NCBI RefSeq assembly: GCF_963576675.1
Contig: NC_088916.1
Span: forward strand, 15,352,501-15,416,500
Source: Euphorbia lathyris
Taxonomy: Eukaryota > Streptophyta > Magnoliopsida > Malpighiales > Euphorbiaceae
Reading direction: 5' to 3'
DNA length: 64,000 bases
The translations under genes and the position numbers were made by a program. The notes beneath the pieces are model-generated. The model ran no database searches. It was not told the origin of the DNA and was given only the letters and a program-made list of their open reading frames with translations. Shown here in pieces: positions 54,574 to 64,000 of the stretch (position 1 is its first letter; each line of letters opens with the position of its first letter).

Positions 54574-55481
54574 CTATTTCTTCCTGTTGACTTGGGCAGG
54601 ATTTACTTTGCCTTTCCCTTTGGCATTTCGTTGTTGCTGACTACCTGATGCTTCTCCTGCTTCCCCTGATCTACGCTGAGTTCCATAAGCTTGTTCTTTC
54701 TCCCCCGTTTTGCCAGCATCGGGCGGAGGAGGAATAAAAGTGTCGTTGAGAGCAGCACGAGTTAACCTCATGGAGTACGCCTTAAGCTTTTTCGTGCTTT
54801 CCCTTAGACCGTCAAAAACAGGAACACCATCATCCAAGACGGAACCGGGAATTCTAACAGAGGCACTGAGCATACTTAGAAAATATTCTTGGGATTTTCC
54901 TACCCAGGTGATAGTATCAGTCAGCAGGGCATAAGCTTGATGATACATCTTGACCAAAGCCGAATTGTAGAACTGACATTGAGCATTCGTGTGGCGCACA
55001 TGTTTGAAGGTGGCTTGGGAGTATTGCAGGATTTCATTTGTTTTCACCAAGTCAGTATCCATTTCTTCCTTACTCAAGTTGAGTAGACGGATAGCTTCGC
55101 TAATTTGCTCAATCGAACACTGGGAAGAGGAGGAAATTATCGCACGAGTGTCTGTCAGCTCAGAGTGTAGCTTGGTGAAGTGGTGGTCAACCTCAGCAGA
55201 GGTAGCATATCCCGTGTTGACTGCTGACAGAGCATTTATTTGGCCTTGGAGGGAATCCATGTGATTCACCATCATTAACTGCAGTTCAACCAGCTTTACA
55301 ATGGAGTCTTGCTTCACAATGGTGTCATTCACCATCTCATTCAGGAGCTGAGTGACAGAAGAAAGTTGGGTTGACTCAACATTAGCGAACCCAGCGGCAT
55401 CGGTATGAGATGTATTCAAATCTTGGAGAATAGATTGAGCTGAGTTAATGATTCGACGCCCAGACTCAGTAGCATTTAGGT
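54574..55481 (-). pseudogene. C-terminal part of the Sirevirus-like extra ORF, truncated
   Basis: The open frame runs from the gypsy junction to the stop at 54574. It is homologous to the pieces at 7219-5741: ATESGRRIINSAQSILQDLN against ATESGKKLIDSVQALIHDLQ, and CSIEQISEAIRLLNLSKEEM against CSVEQIGEAIRLLNLNKQEM. It ends in a basic K/R-rich tail. Here the frame is unbroken where the other copy has a stop at 6020, showing that the tail belongs to the same protein. The apparent ATG at 55530 lies in the gypsy LTR, so the first 19 or so residues of that open frame are foreign. Confidence 0.75.
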
Positions 55482-55657
55482 TGATGACAAGTAGAGAAAT
55501 TCTGATCAACTTCCGTCCCTGTGGGGGCATCGTTGGGTTCGACGGGGGGAAGCTCCGATGCCAAAGTCAGAAAGGATGAACAGAAAGGCAAACTAAAGTG
55601 ACAAAAGGTAAAGGATATGTGTGTGTGTGTACCTGGATAGCCTGAGACGTAGGCTAT
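55482..55657 (-). repeat. Left part of an older gypsy LTR, split by a younger element
   Basis: It starts TGATGACAAGTAGAGAAATT and shares cttccgtccctgtgggggc and gttcgacggggggaagctcc with the LTRs at 55658 and 61843, so it is a related but diverged LTR. It stops at GCTAT (55653-55657), the target duplication of the younger element, and continues at 62652. Confidence 0.82.
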
Positions 55658-56466
55658 TGATAACTAGTGGAGAATTTCTGATTGTCTTCCGTCCCTATGG
55701 GGGCGTCGTTGGGTTCGACGGGGGGAAGCTCCGATGCCAAAGTCAGTAAGGAAGAACAAGCGAGCAAACTGAATTGACAAAGGGTAAGTAAAAGTGTACC
55801 TTGATAGCCTAGGGATGTAGGCTATATATAGCTAGGAAGTCGTAACCTTCAGCAACTAGAAGGTCTCCATTAATGCTCCATTAATGGCGGTTACTGGTTA
55901 CCTCTAAGCTGGCGGTTACTGGTTACCTTTAACCTGGCGGTTAGCTAATTGATAGCTCATTAATGGTCTTTATGGCCGAGTCGGCGGTTAGCCGTTACTG
56001 TGATGAATCAGGTGAAAGAGGAGATTCGCCTCATAGGTTCGCCAGCGGATCTCACTGAGCTGAACCGTGGAGATCCGCCATCCGGTTCTTCTTGCGGCGT
56101 TCTCAAGGTGAATATCCCTTTTGGTCCTTGGGATAATATTCTGTCAGTAAGATGAATATCCCTTTTCGTATTCTTTGATCCGTCAAGGCGTATGTACGCT
56201 CTCCTTGAGAGCTATGGCGGGTCTCCGCTACTCGCTCTCATTGGGCATATCTCGTTATGGCGTATCTCGCCATGGTCCACGTGGCGTGGCATAATGCTAG
56301 AGACTCCTTCCTTTTCCTCATTATTTGCATATTCTCCCCTGCATTAATTATCATTAATTCCACATTAATCATGTATAAATATCTCTTTTAGAAGGAATAA
56401 TGGTTTGCCATTATTTCTATTTATTTTCCCTTATTCCTTATTCAGGAATAATTTGGGTTGTTATCA
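55658..56466 (-). repeat. 3' LTR of the young gypsy-like element
   Basis: Ends TGATAAC and GTTATCA are inverted. It is identical in length to 61843-62651. It contains repeated gcggttactggttac and ggcggttagc units. Confidence 0.9.
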
Positions 56467-56544
56467 GAAGCCCCCCTTAATGGTATAAAAAGCTCTTTAG
56501 GGCTGTCTAAATGGTGTTTTATTTTTCTATCTTGGAGGAAAGTG

Positions 56545-56745
56545 GACCCGCCCTAGATGAGGGATCATATATGGAAATGATGCGCCTTTTGGGGCTTCCT
56601 TATGCGGGATCTTATGAACAAGATCCGCCCTATGTGGGATCATATATGGATATGATGCACTTTTAGGGGCTTTCTTATGTGGGATCTTATGAACAAGATC
56701 CGCCCTATGTGGGATCATATATGGATATGATGCACTTTTAGGGGC
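56545..56745. repeat. 75-bp tandem repeat in the gypsy-like element
   Basis: Three units (the first diverged) begin near 56545, 56621 and 56696 around the phrase gatccgccctatgtgggatc and gatatgatgcacttttaggg. An apparent 104-codon minus-strand frame is a by-product of the repeat. Confidence 0.75.
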
Positions 56746-57002
56746 TTTTGCTTCCTTGTGGATAGGTGGCCAACCGTATCCATTGTTATCCTCTAGGGGC
56801 TTCTTGAGAGTTATATTTCCTTTAGAAAGGGAATAACCCACCCTTTATGGGACTATTTGTTCCTACGACATAGGATTATGATTCGCCTTAGGGACTTCTT
56901 TTGTTCAGTTCTGCCATATTGAGGAGAATGACCCGCACTTAGGGATCAGTAAGAATGATCAGCCATTTAGGGACTTTTGTGCATTTTGTGGAGGCGAAAC
57001 TT

Positions 57003-57596
57003 TGTTATTTCTATGATGAAGATGAGGATTCATTACTTTGATGAAGACGAGACTTCATTGTTTGGATAAAGACGAGACTTCATTAATTGGATGAAGACGA
57101 GGCTTCATTGATTGGATGAAGACGAGGCTTCATGAATTGGATAAAGACGAGGCTTCATGAATTGGATGAAGACGATGCTTCATGAATTTGATGAAGACGA
57201 GGCTTCATTGTTTGGAGATGAAGACGAGGCTTCATTACTTGGAGATGAAGACGAGGCTTCATTACTTGGAGATGAAGACGAGGCTTCATTACTTAGAGAT
57301 GAAGACGAGGCTTCATTATTTGGAGATGAAGACGAGGCTTCATTACTTGGAGATGAAGATGAGGCTTCATGATTTGGAGATGAAGACAAGGCTTCATTAT
57401 TTGGAGATGAAGACGAGGCTTCATTATTTGAAGATGAAGACGAGGCTTCATTACTTGGAGATGAAGACGAGGCTTCATGATTTGGAGATGAAGACGAGGC
57501 TTCATTACTTGGAGATGAAGACGAGGCTTCATGATTTGGAGATGAAGACGAGGCTTCATTATTTGGAGATGAAGACGAGGCTTCATTATTTGGATG
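57003..57596. repeat. 25/27-bp tandem repeat array
   Basis: More than 20 units of gatgaagacgaggcttcat plus tatttgga-like spacer. The first units (to about 57205) are 25 bp, later ones 27 bp (an extra ga). Each unit contains ATGAAG and CTTCAT as inverted halves. Because 27 is divisible by three, frames on both strands stay open (for example repeated DEDEASL), but they are repeat artefacts unless expression is shown. Confidence 0.92.
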
Positions 57597-58639
57597 AACC
57601 CTTTGCTTTCCAGAACTATTTTTACTAATGCATTATATCTTTTAGCAAGTAATTTTCTAGAATCTGGTTTAGGATTTCTCCGATTGTTTAGGGTAGGTGG
57701 CCAGTCGTACCCCAATGTGTGAACCTTTGTGAAGGTTTGAAGCTGTTCTATTCCTTCTAGAGGAAGTAAAGCTGCCTAGGGGATCAACTTGCTACCTATC
57801 TTTGAGGTGAAGCGATCCGCCCATAGGACTTGTGAACCCTTCTTTGGGAAGGGAGTGAGAGAGTGTAAAGTCCTTGCATCCAAGGAATGTTTTAACTCTT
57901 TCTCGAATGGTGATCATCTAAAGATGGATCCGCCCATGAGAGTGTTCTCCTATCTTTGAGGAGAAAGTTGAGGGTGTAATGATCTCATGTTTGAGACGAT
58001 TTTAACCCGCTTTTGATGGTGGTCAATCCTTTTCCTGTCTTTGAGGAGAGAGTTGAGCTCATTTGAAAGCTCCTAAGGGTCTGTGCTTCTTATCTTTATG
58101 GAAAGGGGATCCGTCCGTGATGGGATCAATTGTCCTATCTTTGAGGTAATTGATCCGCCTGTGGAACTTTTCATTCGCCAGCCACTGGGCGTATATCAGC
58201 ACTAAAAGCTAGGCAAATGAATATAAGAAGTATGGCGAGAAAGAATAAATTATAAAATGTAGGATACTATAACAGTTTAATGCACATATAAGAATATGTA
58301 AAAATATTGATTTTTAGGCCCATGGTTCCGCCTTTTCCGAGCAACTAGAACCGCATCCTCAATGATGTTTAACTTATGAGTAATCACATCTGGGCTTACT
58401 CCTGTGGGGATCTCATTCTCCTATGTAAAAACGCTTTCAGACTCAATGAGAACTTTTTTAACATCCTCTTTGATCTCAAGTTTTAATCCTTTGGCGATCC
58501 GCACCCGCTTTCCATCAGCAATAAGGAGCGTTTTTGTGTCGCCCAAAGCTGTAGTGACAAGTTAATATTTCTCACCTTCGTCCTCTTTGGATTGTGGGCG
58601 GATTGATAGTGACGCCGAGTATAAGTCTCTTTAGCCACC

Positions 58640-59350
58640 TTTTGGTTCCCGCTAATCATTACCCCTCCTTTGCTGGTGGGAATGTACATTGTCAGACGAC
58701 GGATGGAAATTAGGGCTGCAACATCTGGCCCTTGGTCTGGATAGTGTGACCCGTCACTCCAATGATGTCAACAATGGTTGTTTCTATTTGGATCGGATCA
58801 ACTTTTAGTTTGGCGAATGCACCTTTGGTGATGACATTGCGAGAACTGCCCGTGTCTTTACTCGCTTTATTTTATCTCCCATCCTTGAATTGCCATTGTT
58901 ACTACCAATGCATCTGCATGTGGAGAGATTACTGGACCTGTTTCTGCAAAAGGAGCAATGGAGGGATGTTTTATCCAGAGCGGATATTTTTGCTTTTTCC
59001 ACGGGTGGCTGATACACTGGTCCATCTGCTATGACATTAATGACACTTTTGAATTTATTTTTGGGATCTATCTTCTGCTTGTCATCTTGTTATTTGTTAT
59101 TCTGGACAAAGCTATCTAGTTTGCCAGCTCCCAGCAAGCTTCAGTGTGGTGGCCAACCTGTAGTACGCTTTGGCGTTTCTTCCAACGGTTACATGCTCCC
59201 CTCCTTTGGGTTCGGGATATGTAATGTCCCGCTTATATTGATTCTTTTCTTTTATATTGTGGCAAGTTGGAAGCTTTAAACATTCTTTCCGCTTCGTACC
59301 CCAGGATCCGTGCTGTGAATGGCGAATTCATGTTAACGTGATGGCGTACC
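58640..59350 (-). pseudogene. Gag end and aspartic protease remnant of the gypsy-like element
   Basis: On the minus strand, VINVIADGPVYQP (about 59040-59000) resembles the end of Tat-lineage gag. DTGSSRNVITKGAFAKLKVD (about 58850-58790) carries the protease DTGSS motif, and MYIPTSKGGVMISGNQKVAK (about 58689-58630) matches the protease-RT linker of that lineage. Frames shift and several stops are present. Confidence 0.65.
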
Positions 59351-59499
59351 TTTCTGCATTGTTCTCTTGTCTATATAGAGCGGTATGCCCTCGTCTTTCA
59401 ATCTCATCATCCGTGTGTTCAATGTTGAATCGTGATGGTAAATCCGGCTCTTGATCTTGATATCGATCATGTTGAGGTTATGCTTGGAGCTATGGTTTA

Positions 59500-60000
59500 A
59501 CGCGGATGGATGTTGTCACAACCGTGGGAGCCATTTTATCTAGCTTCGAATATCTTGTCTCCGCATCCTTCAACATTTTGCTAACATAATAGATGGAGAA
59601 CTGCTGACCTTTTTCTTCTTGAATAACCACGGTGCACATAGCTTTATCCATGACAGATTGATACAAATGCAGGTCTCCCCTTCAGATTGGTCTGCTCATC
59701 AAGGGTGGTTCTGCTAGGAATTGTTTTATACCTTGGTATGCTTGTTGACAATCTTTCTAGTATGATGATCCGCCCGTTCAACCTCTGGATCTTTCTCACC
59801 CATAGTGGAGCTTTCATTTAGGCGCTCTTTTCACCTTTTTCCTCGCATGGCTTTTATTTAGGTGCTCTTTTCACCTTTTTTGCTAATGACATAGTCAAGG
59901 AATTTTTCTGAAGTGACTCTGCATATACACTTCTTTGGATTGAGCTTTATTTTTCATATCAGCGTTTGCACTGGTTGTAGTATTAGCAACTCCCTTGTAC
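59500..60000 (-). pseudogene. RT end and RNase H remnant placed upstream of gag/protease
   Basis: On the minus strand, pieces such as VRKIQRLNGRI (about 59795), AYQGIKQFLAEPPLMSRPI (about 59740-59690), VMDKAMCTVVIQEEKGQQFS (about 59655-59600) and IYYVSKMLKDAETRYSKLDK (about 59595-59540) match the RT C-terminus and RT-RNase H junction of Tat-lineage gypsy elements. In the direction of the element this lies before gag/protease rather than after, so the interior has been rearranged. Confidence 0.65.
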
Positions 60001-60099
60001 CTGTGGGTTAGCACTGGAAGAACTCCAGAAGTGGGGCATACTCTGTCCATTATTAAAAGATTGTGGTAAGGCATAAAAGTTATATTCACTTACCTTGGG

Positions 60100-61821
60100 G
60101 GATCAATGGTTTGATCCATGGAACATACTTCATAGCAAAAGAATATTTGCATTGGCTTTGTTGGCAAATATCATGTATGATGCAATTCTCTTTATGGAAT
60201 TTTTAATTCATTTTGGAATCAACTTAATAAATTCCTTCGCGTTGGTCCCTGACTCTAGAATGAACTTAGTCAAAGGATATAACCGAGTAAATATTATATG
60301 TCAAACAAATTCATAATAGAATTTTAATCGTGCTTGTTTTAATAATAATATCACGTATAACGGTCATAACCATAAAGATTGCTACTGCACATGAATATCA
60401 TAATGAATTCTTAATAAATAACCATAATGAGAATGGTTTAAGAATAATGTCCTTTTGTATTTCAATGCGCATTAATATCCAAGATAGCATATTTATTTTA
60501 AACGTCATAAAAGTTATGACATTCTATATTTGGTAAGATATCTTACATAGTTGCTATTTACTTGCAATTAATATTGTGCATCCATACATTAATGACATTC
60601 AGAGATCATTAAAGCCTCATTTGAATGAGGTGTAATTAAAGAAAGGTAAGTGATGATTTAATAATATAGTTATATATAAAATTACTCTTATATCATTTCA
60701 TTTGTATGAATAAAATAAAAGAGAAAGGGTAATTTTGGAAGAAAAATACATGTACCATGATTCTCCTCCAATTTGGAGTGTAAGGAAAATTACTCAAAAT
60801 TCACTCTTACCTACCTTCACATATAATCCTCCAATCTTTAAGGAATTCTCATGTATATCCTAAGAATTTTGCATAAATTAATGTTCTGGTCCGAAACCGA
60901 CACTTGCACTATTTTGTAGTTAGCTCAGGACATGAAAGTTTTGTTTATCCAATTTGGTAATTCATCAATCCATAATGGCCTTAATAGTTAGGGACAATTA
61001 CAGGATAATTACAAATAGACTCAATATTTTCAAGTCTCTTGTGTTGGTAACAGAAATTCTAACAATGTCAAATAAACAGTTTTTATATGAATAGACACAT
61101 CCTTGTAAAAAAGGGAATGAAATAACTGTTTGACAAAACAATATTCAAAAATATGAATTTTTGATATTAAAAGTACTATATAGGAGAAAAACCATATATA
61201 GATGGTGAATTGTACAAGGAAAAACCAAATATGATTTTTTTGTAATTTCTTCTAATAGTTATATGCATGTTCATCCAAAAGACTGGTCAGACCTAAAACA
61301 TCTGTAATTACACGAGCCTTTTATGATATCTTAATATTAAGTAATAAAATCACCTTGAATGGATGAATTTTTTATAAAATTCCAAGATTACGGATCTTAT
61401 ACATGCATCTTGTACTAATTCAATGATAATGGCATGTTACACTTGTCATGCATAGAAATATAAGGCATATTGAGCATGCAAGATTTAATGAAAGATTTGT
61501 GTCTATGACTTTATCTTTCACAATTTATTAGATTTATCATAATAACATGTAATGATATTCATAGCACTTTATAAGGGTGAGGGATCTCAATTAAAAATGG
61601 AATAAGAAACGGGAGGAAACTTATCTGATTTATCATAAAATTCCAGATTTGATGTAGAAAACTCTTTCCCACCAATATATGGAGAACTGTATATTTGGAT
61701 AGATTTGTTGTACTGATTGAGCCAAAGTTTGAGATTGTGATTTCTATTCTGTTGACTCCATTGTTTTGTTCTTTGTGAAACTCTATACAATCAAGATTTT
61801 GTGATCTTCTGTTTGTTAGAG
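60100..61821. other. AT-rich interior of the gypsy-like element
   Basis: No coding frame or known domain is recognised. This is the 5' leader side of the minus-strand element. It contains many short direct repeats but no array. Confidence 0.4.
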
Positions 61822-61842
61822 ATCCACGATCACCGCACCAAT

Positions 61843-62651
61843 TGATAACTAGTGGAGAATTTCCGATTGTCTTCCGTCCCTATGGGGGTGTCGTTGGGTT
61901 CGACGGGGGGAAGCTCCGATGCCAAAGTCAGTAAGGAAGAACAAGAGAGCAAACTGAATTGACAAAGGGTAAGTAAAAGTGTACCTTGATAGCCTAGGGA
62001 TGTAGGCTATATATAGCTAGGAAGTCGTAACCTTCAGCAACTAGAAGGTCTCCATTAATGCTCCATTAATGGCGGTTACTGGTTACCTCTAAGCTGGCGG
62101 TTACTGGTTACCTTTAACCTGGCGGTTAGCTAATTGATAGCTCATTAATGGTCTTTATGGCCGAGTCGGCGGTTAGCCGTTACTGTGATGAATCAGGTGA
62201 AAGAGGAGATTCGCCTCATAAGTTCGCCAGCGGATCTCACTGAGCTGAACCATGGAGATCCGCCATCCGGTTCTTCTTGCGGCGTTCTCAAGGTGAATAT
62301 CCCTTTTGGTCCTTGGGATAATATTCTGTCAGTAAGATGAATATCCCTTTTCGTATTCTTTGATCCGTCAAGGCGTATGTACGCTCTCCTTAAGAGCTAT
62401 GGCGGGTCTCCGCTACTCGCTCTCATCGGGCGTATCTCGTTATGGCGTATCTCGCCATGGTCCACGTGGCGTGGCATAATGCTAGAGACTCCTTCCTTTT
62501 CCTCATTATTTGCATATTCTCCCCTGCATTAATTATCATTAATTCCACATTAATCATGTATAAATATCTCTTTTAGAAGGAATAATGGTTTGCCATTATT
62601 TCTATTTATTTTCCCTTATTCCTTATTTAGGAATAATTTGGGTTGTTATCA
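61843..62651 (-). repeat. 5' LTR of the young gypsy-like element
   Basis: 809 bp, about nine substitutions from the left copy. A primer-site-like sequence lies to its left (about 61822-61841; minus strand TTGGTGCGGTGATCG), which does not match initiator Met tRNA; I cannot name the tRNA. Confidence 0.9.
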
Positions 62652-62880
62652 GCTATATATAGCTAGAAAGTTGTAACCTTCAGAAACTAGAAAGTCTCCA
62701 TTAATGCTCCATTAATGGCGATTACAAGTTATCCTTAAGCTGGCGGTTAGCTAATTGATAGCTCATTAATGGTCTTTATGGCCAGGTCGGCTCAGCCGTT
62801 ATAATGGCGAATGAGTGTCCAAGGAGATTCGCCTCATAGGTTCGTCGGCGGATCTCTTTTAATGGGCCCTTGGAGAATTA
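62652..62880 (-). repeat. Right part of the split older gypsy LTR
   Basis: It resumes with GCTATATATAGCTAGAAAG and is related to the middle of the younger LTR (gtctccattaatgctccatt, ctggcggttagctaattgat, gagattcgcctcataggttc). It stops at about 62870, well before the expected LTR end, and runs directly into integrase sequence. So the LTR end and neighbouring DNA are deleted. Confidence 0.7.
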
Positions 62881-63552
62881 ATATAAATAATGGATACCGT
62901 TCGATTGAGGATAATAAACGGAGGCGAATCTGTTCAAAATGCCCAATTTCTCACAGAAAGTTTTGAACTCGCTACAGTTGAACTGTGTTTCGTTATCAGT
63001 GATGATGGTGTGGGGTACGCCATATCTCCCCACGATATTGTCTTTAACAAATTCCACCATTCGTTCGGCCGTGATGGAGGAGACAGCTTCGGCTTCTACC
63101 CATTTGGTGAAGTGATCTACTGCCACTACCACATATTTCCTCTGTCTACGAGTAGGAGGAAACAGTCCAACGATGTCAATTCCCCAAATGGCAAAGGGTC
63201 GCCCTTCAATGATAGGCCTCTGGAGATGTTTAGCTGTGTGTGATTCATTTGCATGAATCTGACAATTATGGCATGATTCCACCAATTTTTGTGCATCAAG
63301 CTCGGCAGTAGGCCAATAGAATCCTGCTAACCTGGATTTCTTTAAGATAGTGGCGGATGCCTCGTGGGCTCCACATGATCCCTCGTGTAGCTCCTTGAGG
63401 ACTTGTTGTCCTTCTTCTGGCAGAATACATTTTAACCAAGGATGGCTAAATGACTTTCTATAGAGGCAATCATTGATCATGGAGAAATAGGCCGCTTTCT
63501 TGACGATCCGCCGAGCCTCCTCCTTATCGATGGGTAGAGCTCCATCTGACAA
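62878..63552 (-). pseudogene. Gypsy (Tat-like) integrase, truncated before the catalytic Glu
   Basis: A 224-codon frame. The zinc-binding N-domain is seen as HEGSCGAHEASATILKKSRL followed by YWPT and CHNCQIHAN. The catalytic core shows WGIDIVG (Asp) and IITDNETQF (Asp). It breaks just after the PQSNG that normally precedes the third catalytic residue, where LTR-like sequence begins. The enzyme is therefore incomplete and should be inactive. Confidence 0.85.
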
Positions 63553-63584
63553 ATACTGGCGAAGGTCTGTCCGCCAATCATCTT

Positions 63585-64000
63585 CTACTGTTGTGAGTAA
63601 GGATACTTCTTCGGAGACGAATGCCGGAGTTGCTTTAACCTCAAAGGGACACTGTGGATCTGTCCAGCTTTCCTCACTAGATGGTCGGCTTCAGTGTTTG
63701 ATTCTCGGGGCACATGGACCAATTCCCATTTGGTTTCTTTAGCTTCGAGGTGGTCCATCAACTTTTTGACCTCGGCAACATATTTGGCCAGAATGTCATC
63801 CTTCACCTTATAATTTTTGATCACTTGATTGACCATCAACTTAGAGTCACTATAGATCACGATCCGCTCGGGAGTGATTTCTTTAAGCAGGCGTAACCCT
63901 AATATTAGAGCCTCATATTCTGCGGCATTGTTGGTGGCATGGAAATCCAACCTTGCTGCGTACCGCAATTTTATGTATTGGGGGCCTTTGATCACGATAC
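63585..64000 (-). pseudogene. Gypsy (Tat-like) RNase H, continuing beyond the window
   Basis: The open frame from the window edge shows ATNNAAEYEALILGLRLL (Glu), IVIYSDSKLMVNQV (Asp) and HVPRESNTEADHLVRKA (Asp), the order of the Tat-lineage archaeal-type RNase H. It precedes integrase in the normal order. The upstream part of pol is off the window. It is separated from the integrase frame by a stop at 63585. Confidence 0.82.

Larger units (their letters stand above)
52501..55481 (-). mobile_element. 3' end of a second Sirevirus-like element
   Basis: The 3' LTR (52501-53982), its polypurine tract and about 900 bp of the extra coding region are present. A gypsy LTR then interrupts it at 55482. 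The order and sequence match the element at 3905-15746 but the LTR is longer and diverged, so it belongs to a related subfamily. It inserted into the protease start of a plus-strand copia. The other half lies to the right of the window or is lost. Confidence 0.85.
55658..62651 (-). mobile_element. Young gypsy-like element with scrambled internal region
   Basis: Two 809-bp LTRs (55658-56466 and 61843-62651) differ at about nine positions (1.1%). An exact duplication GCTAT flanks them (55653-55657 and 62652-62656). A polypurine tract (minus: GGGGGGCTTC) adjoins the left LTR at 56467-56477 and a primer-like site (minus: TTGGTGCGGTGATCG) adjoins the right LTR, giving minus orientation. The 5.4-kb interior lacks an intact gene. 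It holds a 25/27-bp tandem array, a 75-bp repeat, gag-end/protease remnants (about 59350-58640) and RT/RNase H remnants (about 60000-59500) in an order opposite to normal. Such an element must move with proteins supplied by relatives. Confidence 0.88.

Noticed and set aside
57003..57596. Regular repeats considered as a CRISPR array
   Set aside because: Units are contiguous with near-identical spacers, no unique spacers and no cas genes; the context is a plant retroelement.
57157..57715. Open frames of 71-148 codons on both strands
   Set aside because: By-products of a 27-bp tandem repeat that cannot create stops in phase.
59895..60089. 64-codon minus-strand frame as a separate gene
   Set aside because: Part of it is decayed RT text of the gypsy-like element and the rest has no support.

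Overview
This window is nuclear DNA of a flowering plant, most likely a eudicot. It contains one host gene set in several layers of transposable elements. The host gene is TIC110, the chloroplast inner-envelope translocon subunit, complete on the minus strand at 25226-36663. I reconstructed 15 exons with GT-AG introns that join in frame to a 1014-residue protein. No bacterial features (operons, Shine-Dalgarno sites, CRISPR) are present. Species cannot be named from the sequence.

Left of TIC110 (1-25225): a LINE tail (1-352), then a three-level nest. An old Ty1/copia element (831-20256, plus strand, LTRs about 8% diverged by eye) has a solo LTR (3259-16623) inserted next to the start codon of its gag. 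That solo LTR is in turn split by a young 11.8-kb Sirevirus-like copia (3905-15746, minus strand, LTRs about 1.2% diverged). Each layer has a 5-bp target-site duplication. The Sirevirus-like element carries a broken 3.2-kb extra coding region after pol. A 5'-truncated LINE follows (20905-22471), then AT-rich DNA.

Inside TIC110: intron 10 (3.9 kb) holds a decayed Ty3/gypsy integrase and a hAT-like element that itself contains a GC-rich MITE. Intron 12 holds a second member of that MITE family.

Right of TIC110: a tandemly duplicated foldback repeat (36951-37770) lies just upstream of the gene. It abuts a 9.0-kb Mutator-like element (37786-46830) with about 78-bp terminal inverted repeats and a 9-bp target duplication. 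The element carries a convergent pair of genes: a MULE transposase, and a DUF1985 plus Ulp1/C48-protease gene of the Kaonashi/CUMULE type. The larger introns and the flanks of the Ulp1-like gene contain arrays of a palindromic repeat built on TGTCGATATC / GATATCGACA. This is the most unusual structure in the window. A solo LTR interrupts the transposase gene.

Then come a hairpin MITE with polypyrimidine/polypurine arms (47290-48201), the 5' end of a plus-strand copia (49284-52500), the 3' end of a second Sirevirus-like element (52501-55481), and a degraded gypsy LTR and pol piece (55482-55657, 62652-64000). The last is split by a young 7-kb gypsy-like element (55658-62651) whose internal part holds gag/PR and RT/RNase H fragments in scrambled order plus a 25/27-bp tandem repeat array.

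Apart from TIC110 I see no intact cellular gene. All boundaries, TIRs and TSDs were read by eye. Percent divergences are hand counts.
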